Origin: Diphasiastrum complanatum
Lineage: Eukaryota > Streptophyta > Lycopodiopsida > Lycopodiales > Lycopodiaceae
DNA: 64,000 nucleotides
Reading direction: 5' to 3'
Assembly: GCA_029204225.1 (NCBI GenBank)
Contig: CM055107.1
Location: forward strand, 23,951,391 to 24,015,390
The position numbers and the translations under genes are program-made. The notes under the pieces are model-generated. The model saw nothing but the letters and a program-made list of their open reading frames with translations. It was not told where the DNA came from and did no database searches. Positions 1-22,408 of this stretch are shown piece after piece; position 1 is the stretch's first letter; the number at the start of each line of letters is the position of its first letter.

Positions 1-12
1 AAGCTTCAAATC

Positions 13-2560
13 TCACTCTAGGCAATGCCTTAGTGAAGAGGTCTGCAATATTATCCTGTGTAGGACAATACTCAAGTAAAATGTCGCCATCATGAAGTCT
101 CTCCTGAACAAAGTGATAATGGATCTCGATGTGCTTCGTCCTTGCACGACATCAATCTGTTGCTCATTACTTCTCGTAATAATAATATCATCAACATAAA
201 GTAAAATAATGATGATATAATTTGAAGTATGCTTGACATAAAGAGTAGATTCGCTAGGACTATTAGTAAACTCACGATCACAAAAGTAGGCGTGTATCTT
301 TTGATACCACATCCTCGGGGCTTGCTTCAGTCCATAAAGTGCCTTCTTGAGAAGACAAACTTTATTTTCTTGGCCTTCAACCAAAAAACCATCAGGTTGT
401 TGAAGGTACACTTCCTCATTGAGATCACCATTGAGGAATGCTGTCTTTATGTCAAGTTGTCGCAAACGCCAACCAAAATGGGCAGCCAAAGAGGTTACTT
501 CCCTCACGGTAGTCATCCAAGCAGTAGGAGAAAAAGTCTCCTCATAATCAATCCGCTTTTGCTGAGCATAGCCTTTGGCAATAAGTCTTGCCTTGTACCT
601 TTCAATGGTACCATCTGCCTTATACTTGATTTGTATATCCATTTAAAACCAATTGCCTTCTTCCCATGAGGAAGATCAACAAGAACCCAAATCTGGTTCT
701 TCATGAGTGAGTCATACTCATCTTGCATCGCATCCTCCCAACATTTTACTCCCTTAGTCTGCTCATAGAAAACAGGTTCTTCCGCAACATCTCCATGAGA
801 TGTAAGAGCAAAATCTGAAAAATCAGCATAGTCCACTGATTTTGTAGAGGCACATGTCTTTCCATCATAAAATGAACTGACTTTTCTGTCCCACAAAGTC
901 GACAACAGCCACTGTGGGACTGCTTTGGGCTGTCCAACAACGATGTCTCTTCTTGCAATTTGCTGTCCAAGATCTTCCGACACTGCACTTGGTTGTCCAA
1001 GATCTTCCAAAACTAATCTTTGCTGTCCAACCGTTCCTGCAGGCTGATTTTGAGCAACAATGGGCGGTTCTTGAAGAACATTAGGCTCTAAACTTGATGA
1101 GGTGTTGGGCAGTTCGAAACTGGTTGATTGCTGCCCCTTATCTCCAGAAATAGAGGATGGTACCAAATCTGGAAAAACTTCAACATTCACACTATGTGGG
1201 TTGTCCCCCTTCAAGATATGAGATGGGGCCATATCTAATGAATTCTTTTCATCAAAATGCACATCACGACTAACAATAATCTTGTTAGTGCTCAAATTGA
1301 ACAGCCTATAGCCTTTGCTTTCACTACTATAGTCAACAAAAATGCATTTAACTCCTTTATCCTCAAGCTTTGTACGAAGTTTATCCGGAACAAAAGCACA
1401 AGCCGTACAATCAAAAATGCGAAAGTGAAAGATTGAAGGCTTCTTCCCATACCAAACTTCATAAGGAGTTAATACTTTCAACGCTTTAGTAGGACAACGA
1501 TTGCTTATGTATGCTGCCGTTATAACCGCTTCAACCCAAAACTTGTAAGGCAGCCCCTTTGCTTTGAGCATGCAACGGGCTGTCTCCATAAGTGTGCAAT
1601 TCTTTCGCTCGGCAACACCATTTTGTTGAGGCGTATAGGGAGTTGTCATTTGATGTAGAATTCCCTTCTCTCGAAGAAATGCACCGAACGTACTCTTGAT
1701 GTATTCCCCTCGGTGCGTAGGGTCTTCAAAGAATGCCCAAACTGATTTTCCAGCATTGCTAGAAAATCTTTGAAATGTTGAAAAACTTCAGATTTAGCCT
1801 TCATAGGATAGATCCATGTAAAACGGGAAAAGTCATCAATGAAAGTCACAAAATAGATGCACTTTCCAATGGATTCGGTCCTCATTGGACCACAAACATC
1901 ACTATGAACCAAATCAAATTTATCAAAAACCCTTATAGTTCCGTCAATTGGAAAAGGTTTCCTTTGAAACTTTCCAAGTATGCACCCCTCGCATACATGC
2001 CCTTCCGGCTGCTCAGTAGTAGGAAAATCTTCTACCATATTAAATGTCTTTAGCTTCTTCAAACTTGCAAAGTTGAGATGTCCAAACCTTGCGTGCCACA
2101 ATTCAGCCAACTCCAATGATTGTGATGTAGAAAAAACAAGACATATAGAGGGAATTCGTCGCTCATAGGTATCCATAATGAATAAGCCAGCATGCATTGT
2201 TCCTGAAACAATAATCAAGAGAGATCTTTTAGAATCCTTGACAAGACTCTTATCTTCTTTGAACTCAACAACTAGTCCTTGCTTCAACATAATTGAAACC
2301 GAAAGAAGATTTTTCTTGATTCCCGGAACATAAAGCACATTCTTAATGTGCTTTTCTTCACCATTAGGCAAAATGATGGCTACAATTCCAATTCCATGAA
2401 TAGAATAAGATGCATTATCCGCACATTGTACCTTGCTTCCATTTTGCACTTTCACTAATTTAGTGAATCCTTCTTTGCGAGAAGTCATATGACGAGTAGC
2501 ACCACTATGTAGAAGCAATATTAGACACAAAAGCATAGTCTTGGTTGAAGAGATCACCAC
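13..2560 (-). pseudogene. Ty1/copia pol (protease, integrase, reverse transcriptase), decayed
   Basis: This is the polyprotein part of a copia retrotransposon read on the minus strand. From high to low coordinates it shows a protease active-site region reading HSGATRHM, where the family has DSGA. Next come the GAG-pre-integrase box (FGHLNFASLKKL, CEGC), the integrase core (HSDVCGPM, FIDDFSRFTW, then TTPYTPQQNGVAERKN) and the reverse transcriptase (LDIKTAFLNGDL, YGLKQAPRMWY, YVDDIII). Frameshifts near 1650-1720 (between integrase halves) and near 640 (start of RT) break the frame. RNase H and the 3' LTR lie off the left edge. The changed protease aspartate and the frameshifts mean it cannot be active. 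Confidence 0.93.
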
Positions 2561-3452
2561 TAGCTTCAAGCTCTTGCTCCAAAGTAGCAAGTGAAGCACT
2601 AGTATCAATTCCTTTACTCGCCTCTTTCGCAAGCTTCTTCTTACAATCCTTGATGAAGTGCCCATACTTCTTGCAATAACTTTTGAGTGTTAACATTTTG
2701 ATCAACAATGGGCTTTTGCTCATCCTTGGAAGGAGGCTTCCCCTTTCCTTTTGACTTGCCTTTGCCCTTGCCTTTTGTGAAGAAAGCTTGATCTTGTTGA
2801 GTGTCACCCACAAAATTTTGCCTTGTTCGCTCCTCTTGAAGAAGCAGCCCAACAAGTTCATCAAAGGAGAGTTGTTGTCCCCTAAGAGAGATACTCAAAG
2901 ATGAAACAAATGGAAGATAAGAGGAACGTAATGAGTTGAGAGTAATGGAAACAAATTGAGCATCCTCAATTATCTCATCAATATTGAGAAGCTCCCCACG
3001 AAGATTCTTGATCTTCATCAAGTGATTGGTCACTTGATCCCCTTCTTGCATCTTCAACAAAGAAAACTAATTTCTGAGATACACCACTCTTGCTGGATTT
3101 TTGACTCTATACATAGTATAAAGTGTATCCCACGCACTTTTAGATGTCTTACAAGACCTAATAGGAGGCAAGATAGATCTTTTCACAGCAGGAGCAACCA
3201 TAGAATGTGCTTGTGCATCTCTTCTATTCACTTCTTTTGTTCTTCCGAAGATGTAGAAGAAGATGATGATGATGATCCACGAGGTGTAGGAGGTGCCAAA
3301 GACGGAGGCCTTTCCTCATCAGCAATGACCAAATCCCACAGCCCTTTCGCTATGAGAAGATTCTTCATCATGTAACTCCACAAGGAGTAGTTTGTGCCAT
3401 CCAACCGATCTTCACTAAACAAAGAACCGATAGCTTCTGATTCTTTAGCCAT
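2505..3452 (-). pseudogene. Ty1/copia gag with defective zinc knuckle
   Basis: This is the capsid gene of the same element, starting at an ATG at 3452 (MAKESEAIGS) and continuing with the typical copia gag start LDGTNYSLWSYMMKN. Around 3060-3110 the frame is broken, then gag resumes (LLKMQEGDQVTNHLMKIKNL). The zinc knuckle near 2660 reads SYCKKYGHFIKDC, so the first cysteine of CX2CX4HX4C is a serine; a further frameshift lies just before it. Gag and pol were probably one polyprotein. No LTR or primer-binding site is visible beyond the start codon; a (GA)n repeat lies about 110 bp away instead. Confidence 0.9.
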
Positions 3453-3559
3453 TACCTCCAACAGAATTTCAGCTTGTAGTAGATAGGAAAGAGCCTGCAT
3501 GAAGGTGATCAAAAGTACCTCCCAAGACAACAGTGCGGTAGAGATCTTTGGGTGTAGGA

Positions 3560-3561
<2 letters not shown>

Positions 3562-3615
<54 letters not shown>
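3562..3615. repeat. (GA)n microsatellite
   Basis: About 27 uninterrupted GA units. It produces long artificial SLSLSL or ERERER frames that are not genes. It forms one edge of a short dispersed repeat that continues to about 3700. Confidence 0.98.
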
Positions 3616-3617
<2 letters not shown>

Positions 3618-4834
3618 TTCATTAATGTCTTTTGGTGCCAAAAGGCACATAAGACCAGATATGTACATATCAAGTGTGATAAATCCATGTAGGAGCATAT
3701 ATCAAAATAAATAATCTGACATACAAATTGAATAATAATCTCTACTCTCATGTCTCAGATCTCTACATAGACTGAAGATACGTAGCAATGATGATGTAAT
3801 GAAGTTTCAGATGAGTGGAGCTATATAGCGGATAACATGTCACGGTGGAGTTGGAACCCTGTTGAATGAAGCAAGGATAAGTGGTACTGATGCTGATGAA
3901 GATGTGAAGCCCATGGGTGCCAGACGTGTTGGAATTCTGAAATTTTCCCAGAAACAAAAAGTTTTAATGAATTTGATTTGATCAGCATGGGGGACTTCTA
4001 GTCGTGATTCTTTTGCATAATTCCATCCATAGTGTACAGAATGTTGTTTCGACACATGGAAAAGATGTTTTTTTTCCTGGAACGTTAGAGAAATTCCATG
4101 TTATTAAAGTTATTTCCAAAATGTTTTGATGTTCCACGTGCGTATGTACAATACATTCTGTACTTTTTGTTGTTACTGTAATTGAAATTGTAAAGTAAGT
4201 TCTTACTGACTTTAAGGTAAAGTTCTTACTGATTGCTAACTAGGCCATGCTGCGTACTCGCCAATTCTTTTTGACTGGTTTCTAGCAAAAGTTTCAGGCA
4301 GTAGCTTGAACACAAAAAGTCACAACACGAAGTTCTACTCAGTGTAATGACAAGTTTTTATCAAGTGTGCTACATATTAATTTTTTTTTTGAATATAGAG
4401 CTTGCAGGTGCTATTGAATTAGGCTCAGGTTAGAGCAATGACTGATTGTGTCAAGGCGGCAAGGGCTTTTGACACCCATGCATAGCCTTTTGAGCTTTTC
4501 CTCTTTTCTTGATTTGAACTTCATAGTCATCCATTCGCAGGAAAGTCAGTCAAATTTTAGAGTCATTCAGGTATTGCCATATTATTATCTTCGAGTCATT
4601 GAGTTATTGCCATGGTATTTTAATCTAATAGCGACCCCTTAATCCTTGGGAGAGGAAGTTTCTGTGTATTTGAAAGTTTTTGCGTGAAAAGAAGATTTAG
4701 CCATGATTTACCAGTGAACACATGTACCATTTTGAATTTTGATAACTCATTGACACTTCTCTTTAGTACCTTTTTTTAAGTCTATCCGTATTCTCAAATG
4801 CATGGACTTGCTTGTGTTTATCTGGATGATGTAG
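3616..4834. other. Non-coding stretch before the first visible host exon
   Basis: After a (GA)n-anchored repeat (to about 3700) this AT-rich stretch shows no recognisable domain. It is probably intron or 5' sequence of the nucleotidyltransferase gene, whose first visible exon starts at 4835. Earlier exons may be off the left edge, beyond the copia element, or too short to recognise here. Confidence 0.4.
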
Positions 4835-14401
<9,567 letters not shown>

Positions 14402-17400
14402 ATACTTGGGCCTGGAAAAGCAGTTATCTCTGATTTTGTGGTTCTGAAACAAGTGCAGAATCAACAAAAAGCTGTTTGACAACGTAATTTTCTTGTTCCT
14501 TGCCACTAAAGTTAGTCTTTTCCCTGAGGGATTACTTTGTCACGCTCCGACAAATGGCTCCATACATTTGTTGGATTCTAAACGCCTATGGTAAGGAAGA
14601 TTCCCTTAAAAAACTTTGCCAGAATATCTTCTACAAGGCAAAAGGGCATGTGGAAGAAGTCTGCTGATTTCCAGAATGTGTTTTTCGAGGTCAGTTCTGT
14701 TTCTCGATCATTCACTTAGGGATGCAAGCTGATTTTCTTGAAAAAGATAGGAGCGAAGCTCACTAATGACCTAGAAGTCGTTGCTAGCAGTAAGTACAGG
14801 TTGCAGAAGAATACATCACACATATCAAGAATGCATTGTGTGATCTCATTATTTACAAGCTCTTTTTTCTGATGAACTCCATCTCAGAATAATGTTGTCA
14901 GCTGTTATTGCACGAAGCTTGTAGATAATGAGCAGAGTGACTTGGATGAGCATAAGTGAAAGGCGACAAACCACCGGCAATTTAGAGTAACAAAAATATC
15001 ATTATAATGCTTTTGAATCAAATCCTGGTACTTCAAGTACGATAGAGACGTCTACGTGGAGTTGTGTACAAGATTTTTAGAACTTAAAAAGCTAGAAAGA
15101 TGCATCGGTGGTTGCCAAACCTGCAAATATGCATAAATGAGGACCTTTTTCAAGCCGCTTTCAGTATTTTTTTCCTTGGCTAGATATAGTGCTGCAAGTG
15201 AAAATATACACTTTTGGCATCATCTCCTGTTGGCGGAAGGTTGGTGTTGAGCTAGATAATGCAATATTTATCTAGACAAAGATATGCAGCGAAGTGCTGT
15301 TAGATGTCAAGTCAATTTTCCTGTTTTTTTCCAGAGTGCATGCAAATTATAAACTCTTATATTGAATAAAAAGTCAAGTTATAGCTTGTTGTCATGTGGG
15401 GCAACACAAATTGGATGTTCCATCTTGAAGCAAATCTTGTTTATATTCTTGTTACTCCAATAGCATTGATTGCATGCTTTAGCTAAAGCTTTCCTTGTCA
15501 TTCCTTTAAGAAAAGACTTGGTAGACTTGATTTGCTGAAAATTATTGATTCTTGGCTCAATAGTAGCATATTGAAGAAGTTTGTTTAGGAGGGAACAAAA
15601 AAAATGGCACTTCAAATTTTTTTTCTTCTGAGAATGGTTTAGAATTTCAAATCAAAATTCAAACTAAACTTTATGACAACTCGATTCGACAAGGTTTGAA
15701 TTGCAATTCATTGTTATTTTGTATCTACGGTGTATACTCCTATAACAAGTCCATTGTTCTTGCTAGTTCTGTTTGGTCATTCTATGTGCACAGAAACCTT
15801 GGAAATTATTGTGTTATCGAAGTTTTTGACCTGGTTGTTGCTTTTAGAGAATGAATTGCATTGGAGATCTCGTACCAATATCAGTGTCTCAACAGATGCT
15901 GATAAAGACTATTCTGTTCTACTTTCTTCTCTCTGTTCTAGATGGTCAGCCGGGCACTCTTACACGTGCCTGTCACCTAGAGAAACATGGCACAGGGCAA
16001 CTATACATTCTTAGACATGTCACAAAATCTACAAAAGCGCTACATGTAGCCCTCCATTTTGAACTTTTAATCCAAAATTTGAAAAGTACAACAATGTGAA
16101 GTACAACCACAAGTTTACTAAGCTCTAACAGGTTGGACTGTTTCATAACTCTGCTCAGATTTCTAAAACAGTGACACAAATCGGGCTGGACTTCTTCACA
16201 ACTTCTAGCCACCCGTTGCCTCTCTTTGAAAGTCATTAGGAAGTCAAGCAAACAGCTATAGTCTGGAAGATTGATTATACTCTTCCCTTCTCCTCCCTTC
16301 TTGGAACCTACTTTTACCTCTTGAGTCTTCATCCACCTGCTTAGACTAGAAGGGTTTACCAAGGAGGGTTTACCAACCTGTTTAGCACCTCAAATGGGTC
16401 TATATCACCATACTTAAAGTGTGGGCGACGACGTGAACCAACTAGGCATTGACTTAAATGCATCTCTTGTATGCTTTCATTTTAGAGATAGCAAACACCA
16501 AGTTACGATCTCCTTGTCAATTCCTTGGTGTGCTTGATTGTTATGTAGTGTCTTTTTACAATTCTTAGGGGCTTCTTTCCACCCTTTTCACAACTTGCCT
16601 TTTTGCACTCTAGTGCTTTTGTCTTGATCATCGTGTCTTCATCCATGCATGCCATTTATATGGCTTCTTTGCCCACAACACTGGTAATAAGTCTTCATAT
16701 TGATGTCCAATGATGCACAAGTGTTTTGATTATTGTAGCAACTTTTTTGCACCATGGTTTTGCTACTACCAATGAGCGCACCAATTGACTTTATCACATA
16801 GACTTTTACCTTCATGAACCATCACATGATAGGTTTTTTGGGCCTCATAGGCCAACATGCTTTCTTGTATCATATGTATGTAAGCTAAGTTCATGTAAAC
16901 CCTTAAGTGCCTTGAAGATAGTATCCAAATAGATTCTACTAATCATGTGACCCTCGTGGGCTATCACTTAGATTAACTAGCTTAGAATAAACAATAGTAA
17001 AATATATTCAATGTATAGTAGGGTCTCGTTGGTCATTAGTGCATGTCAAATTTTCTACATTACTCTCTTTTGATGATTAGTTGGTTATGTTTATTGCTTA
17101 GTAAACATGTGAAAATTTCAAAAAAATTTCTTATAAAGTTCATATGTCAATATGTCTATAGCTTGCTCGCTTATAGAAACATAGAAAAACTCTACTTTCT
17201 TTGCTTGAATTTTGTTACGAATAAAATGATTCTATGTGTTCAGTGTGAGTGTGAAATGTTGGGTTCTTAGCAATACGTATGCAACTCAAATGATCACAAT
17301 GAACATGAGTTGCAACTATTTGTGCCACTTGACACTATATAAGCAATGTGTTTAACCAAGTACAATCACATGTTGCATTTGTTCTTCTATATTTGGCTAT

Positions 17401-17529
17401 AGTTGAGGATACTGCAATCGTAGGTTGCTTCTTGCTAGCTCATGAAATTGTTGCAGAACCAAGAGTAGAAACATATAATAGATTTACGCTATGTCACTTG
17501 TCTAGTCAGGATCACAAAATCTCTGAAGA
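14402..17529. other. 3' flank of the nucleotidyltransferase gene and unassigned DNA
   Basis: After the TAG stop, AATAAA occurs at 15365-15370 and is the first clear polyadenylation-like hexamer, but it is nearly 1 kb downstream, so the real 3' end is uncertain. A minus-strand frame of 129 codons at 15973-16362 and a 78-codon frame at 15379-15615 have no domain I recognise and I do not call them genes. From 16400 to 17530 nothing coding was recognised. Confidence 0.4.
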
Positions 17530-18470
17530 ATAAAATTTGAAAATCTAACATACTCAAGCCCATAGTTGGACATGCCTTTAAGGTATCTCACAATTATTTT
17601 TGTTGCATGTCAATGTGGCTTTGTAGGATGTGCCATGAACTGTGTGCCATGAACTGACTTATAGTCATAACAATGTGTGAAATATCTAGCTTAGTGATAG
17701 TGTATATGAGACTACCCCCCCCCCCCCCCAATCGTTTAATCAAAGTCTCATTTATTTATTTATTTTTTGTTTTTGTTGAGTGAAATTTCAAGTTTGATTC
17801 AATAAGAGCAACAAGAGCGTTGCAATTAAGCATATTAAATCTACAAAGTAGCTCATACACATACTTGTTTTTATTAACAAGTGTGTTATTACCCTATCTC
17901 AAGAATTGGCAAACAAAAATGAAGCTACCCTGAATATTAACAAACTTTTTTTGATCTTATTAATTAGGGCATTAGTGACTAGTGGTGGTAATGAGATTAT
18001 CAACATAAAGAACAAGAATGAGTATATCCACATCACAATGGACACAATATAATGTAAGATTCGTCGTACTCTTGAACTTTTGCTTCCTGAGATACTCGTC
18101 GACTTTGGAGTACCTTTCACGAGAAACTTGTTTGAGATCGTACAAGGCCTTAGCTTGCATAAGGGCATCTCCTTGCCTTTCACTTCAAACCCTGTTGGTT
18201 GAGTGATGTAGACCTCAAAATCAATGTAACTATTCAAGAACATTGATTTTACGTCCATTTACCTATGAGGACAAATTTATTTTTGAAGTCAATGCTTTTC
18301 TTTTGCACGTAACCCTTTGCTACCATTTCTTCCTCACACTTGTCCAACGAATCATCTACCTTTTGTTGTTTTACAAGATTGTTGCTAGTAATTATTTGAC
18401 AATGCAAGGAGCAGGCCTTAAGGCAAATACTTATAAGAGTATCCTTAATGTGCATATGAACCTTTTCTAG
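17530..18470 (-). pseudogene. Ty1/copia RT / RNase H fragment
   Basis: Minus-strand copia RT pieces, multiply broken. From high to low coordinates: EEMVAKGYVQKKSIDF (RT fingers), MDVKSMFLNSYIDFEVYITQ, QAKALYDLKQVSRERY, LILVLYVDNLITT (YVDD changed to YVDN), then connection-domain residues near 17560-17700 (ITISQFMAHP, IVRYLKGMSNYG). A C-run at 17715-17729 interrupts it. No LTR seen. Confidence 0.82.
17715..17729. repeat. C15 homopolymer
   Basis: A run of 15 cytosines inside the decayed copia fragment. Confidence 0.95.
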
Positions 18471-18566
18471 CAATGTGATTCATGTTTTGACTACTATCTC
18501 AATATTCCACCAAAAATTAATTCTATGTGAGCTACTGATATTTAATAATAAGATTCCTTGCCTACA

Positions 18567-18897
18567 TCATCAAATGCTTATCTTGTACTATAAATCTTTG
18601 ATCTACCATTACTTTCTTATTTGAACTCTGATAGAGATGAGGTCAAAAGCAAAATTGATATACTCTTTGCATAGAATATGATGATGTGGCATATCGCCAT
18701 GACGCGAGAATAGACAAGTTTTTTTTACCAGAATGTAGATCCTCGCGTGGTGGAGATATTCCACATAATCAAGTGTCGCGTCATCAAAAGCTTATCTTGT
18801 ATCATAAATCTTTGATCTACCATAACTTTCTTATCTGAACTATGATAGAGATGAGGCCAAAAGCAAAATTGATCTACTCTTTGCATAGAATATGATG
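18567..18897. repeat. About 117-bp direct repeat separated by an imperfect hairpin
   Basis: Copies at 18567-18684 and 18781-18897 (offset 214 bp, about 90% alike) both contain CTTATCTTGTA, AATCTTTGATCTACCAT and CTCTTTGCATAGAATATGATG. The spacer holds an inverted repeat: 18683-18708 (GATGTGGCATATCGCC, then ATGACGCGAG) pairs with 18742-18766 (CTCGCGTGGTGGAG, then ATATTCCACAT). Confidence 0.85.
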
Positions 18898-19756
18898 GAA
18901 TGTTCGTATCTTGATTATGATTCTATAAAAATTAAGATCTTGCATTCTCATTTCATAATTACCTCTTTTTAATTTGCATTTTCAAATTTGAAAAAACATA
19001 AAAGCAAAATTTAGACCCAACTTCAAGTTCTCCCTTATTTTAATAGTTTAAGGGAAGAGGATTTGAACCTCTGCAAGGCTAAGCCTTGTCTTCCAAACCC
19101 TTAATCCTACACAAAGGAGTGGTTAATCTAATAACAGAGGGAACATCTTACTCAACCAAGAAGATGGAAACATCAACACATTATCTACAACAATATTAAC
19201 TATTAATCTAAGAGAGAGCAGAATAACAATAAACCTGAACTTTGCGAAAAGCAGTCACAGGACCTACAAGAACAAGACATATAGCATCAATAAAAAGCTG
19301 CAAAAGGAGTCCACATTGCTAAAACTTCCTTACAAAGCTCCTCAAAGTCATTCTCAGGACGACTCACAAGTATTCGACAAGCTGACATGCAAATTAGTGT
19401 GACAACATGACTAGAGAAATCTAAAAGGCTAGAGGTTCTATTTATGTAAAACTTCGATCCTTTAAAGACACATGAAATTTTGGAGGGGATTTTCTCCCGC
19501 TTGTGGCGTGTGCTTTGTTTCTTGGCAGCGTGCTTTGTTTCATGCACACTATTAAGATACTTAAAAAAATGAGCCAACCACACAACTTAGACAACGGGTA
19601 GCACCGGAAACTAAGAAATCGAGAAAAAAATTCCAGTCATTTTATCATTCTCTCTCTAACATTCTCTTATTAAGGCACGATTTCTTATACGGCCCTTTTA
19701 GAATCGAAAACTCCTCTAATGGACCAGTGTCTCCAAACATTCATGAGAAGTAGTAG
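18898..19756. other. Unassigned DNA with one weak minus-strand frame
   Basis: A minus-strand open frame of 98 codons at 19287-19583 ends ENDFEELCKEVLAMWTPFA and is followed on the same strand by a TAG|GTCCTG acceptor-like and CAG|GTTTAT donor-like pair. This could be exon debris but matches nothing I know. The rest is AT-rich with no recognisable feature. Confidence 0.25.
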
Positions 19757-20252
19757 ATGCGTGAGTATCCTTACCATTCTATAGGATCTCTTATGTACGC
19801 CATGATCTGTACTAGGTCAGACATAGCTTTTGCAGTCATCTCTCTCAGTCAGTATATGACTAATCCTGGTGTAATACATTCGAAGTCTCTTATCAGAGTC
19901 ATGAGATATCTTCAACCTACTATGGACTTTTGCATTTGTTATGAAGCAGTCGGCAATGACAAACTCAATATACTTAGTGGTTACACAGATGCAAGATGGG
20001 CAGGAGATGTAGACACTCGTAAATCTACTTCCAAATTTACATTCTTCCTCAATAATGGTCCAGTTTCCTGGAACAGTAGCAAGCAATCTTCGATAGCTCT
20101 ATCTTCCCTCTCAAGCTACAAAGGAAGCAATTTGGTTGAGAAACTTACTCTCAGATATCAATCTATATCAATATACTCCGACGATATTATTTTGTGATAA
20201 TCAAAGTGCCATCGCTTTATTAGCCAACCCTAGATCTCATTCCAGGAGTAAG
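19757..20252 (+). pseudogene. Ty1/copia RNase H fragment (lineage B)
   Basis: Plus-strand end of a copia pol: YPYHSIGSLMYAMICTRSD, MTNPGVIHSKSLIRVMRYL, LSGYTDARWAGDVDTRKST, PVSWNSSKQSSIALSS. It aligns well with RNase H of the element at 39022-39600 (lineage B). After NQSAIALLANPRSHSRS it is cut by the LTR beginning at 20253, so it was the target of a later insertion or was truncated by it. Confidence 0.88.
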
Positions 20253-21040
20253 TGACAAAATTTCCAGAATTTACACGTGTGGGGATGATCCACAAGTATG
20301 ATAGATCTTATTAAGCTTTATGATTAGCACAATAACCTAATTCTAGATTGAATAACAAGATCTAGTATAGAAGTTATGGCTTAACCACAATCTAGCATGC
20401 TAAGAATTAGAGAATGATAGCAATGAATCATAAATGAGCAAAAGTACAAGAAATTAGTGTATGCACTAGCCTCAACACGAGTTAGAGAGAGAAACTGAGA
20501 GAGATATCAAGCAAAAATGGTGTAGATTCAAAATGGCATGGAATAGCTACAAAGTTTGGTTCTTCATAAAAAAATATGAGAATAGCTACACATATTTACG
20601 GAGTTTGAGGTATCTCAAGGTAGAACCACGTCCATCCACCTTTCAATGAAATCTAAAGTGAAAACTAGAGTCTATGTGACATTTGTCACATCTCATGCAT
20701 GTATCTCTACCTACTTTTACCAAGTGTCCTAGTTCTAACTAGAATTGTACAAATCATCATGCATGTATCCATTTCACTTTGTGCATGCCTTGCATGTCAC
20801 TATGGATCACTTACATTTAATACATGTGAAATGCCACAAGTTTCTACAAGCATATTTTTGCTATTTCTAAGTCTACAATCTATATGCAAGTTGTATTCAA
20901 CCACCTAGATATGTCAAATCCATATAGCTCGAGTTCTATCTAGGCAAATTTGGCATTTACATTTGTGAAACAACATACTTGCATAGTACAAAGTGTGTAG
21001 CAAGCCTAAAGTCAAGATGGATTATTTTTCAATTTCAACA
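20253..21040 (-). repeat. 3' LTR (788 bp) of the copia element
   Basis: Bounded by TG at 20253 (TGACAAAATTTCC) and CA at 21040 (AATTTCAACA). The left end is repeated at 25653 directly next to a primer-binding site, which fixes both the boundary and the minus orientation. Confidence 0.85.
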
Positions 21041-21192
21041 CTCCTAAACACAATCTATATTGACTTGAACATGGATCTTGGTATTACTCCAAGATTGGCT
21101 CTATGATTGATGAAGGAACTCTTGCTCGAAGGTTTGGTAAGCAAATCTGCAATACAAGATGATGTGTCGATGTGTTCCAAGTAGATTTCCCC

Positions 21193-22408
21193 TCAAATGA
21201 GCGCCTCTCTCACGAAGTGATGTGCAACTTCGATGTGTTTGCTTCTTGCATGGAATATCGGATTATTGGCAAGGGCTTGGACTGAAATGTTGTCACACAT
21301 GATCATAGGTAGATCATCTTCCATGATTATCTTTAGCTCCACTAGCAACCTCTTGATCCAAAGCACTTCCTTAGATGTATTAGTGAGTGCTTTATAATCA
21401 GCTTCACAAGATGAGAGTGATATAGTATCTTGCTTTTTGGAAAGCCAAGATATCAAGTTTCCTCCAAGATATATGACATAAGCACTTGTAGATTTTTTAT
21501 TTGCTCTATCACTTGCAATTTCGAATAGCCAACAATAGAAAGATCTTGACTTTTATACAATAAACCACAATCAAAAGTTGAAGATATGTATCTAAGCACT
21601 CTCTTGGCCATTTTCCAATGATGATTAGTAGGATTTTGCATAGCTTGGCTCAACTTATGAACACTAAAACTTATGTCAGGTCTAGTTATTGTGAGCCAAA
21701 TTAAGGAGCCTATAAGACTTCTAAAAAGAGTGACGGTCCACGAAGGATCTTTCATCACCTTTGTTAGGGTCTTTTACAATTTGCTCCATAGGAGTTTACT
21801 CTTACAATCTAACATATTGAACTTTTTTAACATTGAAAGAGCATACTTGGATTGACATACAAAAGCTTTATCTTTAAGAAAGTCAATCTCTAATCCTAAT
21901 ATTTAGTGAATTTTTCCAAGATCTTGCATCTTGAATGCTTTTCCAAGTGCAACCTTGGTTTCCTCAACTAACTTGATACAACTTCCTGTTAAAATGATAT
22001 CATCAACATAAATAAGAAGGATGACAATATTTCTATAAAAAAACTTGACATACAAGGAAGGATCATAGTTACTAAGATTAAATCCTAGTGACTCAAGAAA
22101 GGTGTTAAGTCGATAATACCATGACCTTGGAGCTTCCTTTAGTCCATATAGACTTTTGAAGAGCAAGCAAACTTTGTCTTTGTCATGGATGAACCCAATA
22201 GGCTGATCCATATAAATGTCTTCTTCTAGATATCCATTTAAAAATGCATTAGAGACATCTAGTTGAAGACCTTGCCAATTGAAAAAACAAGCAATAGAAA
22301 TTATGGAGCGAAAGTCTCCTCATAATCAAGTCCATAAAATTGAGCAAAACCCTTTGCACAAAGCCTTGCCTTGTACTTGTTGATTGTGCCATCTTGATTA
22401 TACTTGAC
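21193..22408 (-). pseudogene. Copia RT C-terminal part and RNase H
   Basis: Minus-strand frames: KVCLLFKSLYGLKEAPRSWY, ILLIYVDDIILTGS (intact YVDD), MMKDPSWTVTLFRSLIGSLI, LTITRPDISFSVHKLSQAM, then RNase H WLSKKQDTISLSSCEADYKA and FHARSKHIEVAHHFVREALI. A nonsense TGA at 22409-22411 replaces the codon after CKRVF, and frameshifts near 22211, 21900 and 21453 separate the segments. Confidence 0.88.

Noticed and set aside
229-669. Plus-strand open frames inside the minus-strand copia RT (also at 1775, 2956, 60919 and others)
   Set aside because: They are antisense shadows of retrotransposon coding sequence.
3509-3751. SLSLSL / ERERER open frames over GA and CT runs (also at 8531, 11098)
   Set aside because: They are produced only by dinucleotide repeats and have no coding signal.
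4400-4430. Possible micro-exon GCAG|GTGCTATTG...CTCAG|GTTAG upstream of the nucleotidyltransferase
   Set aside because: Too short and without frame support; cannot be told from chance AG/GT pairs.
15973-16362. 129-codon minus-strand frame
   Set aside because: No domain, no splice or promoter context, composition like the surrounding AT-rich DNA.
19030-19130. tRNA-like T-arm (minus strand AGAGGTTCAAATCCTCT) with CCCTTA following
   Set aside because: A 5-bp T-stem and possible acceptor pairing exist, but there is no D-arm and no proper 7-base anticodon loop; it does not fold as a tRNA.
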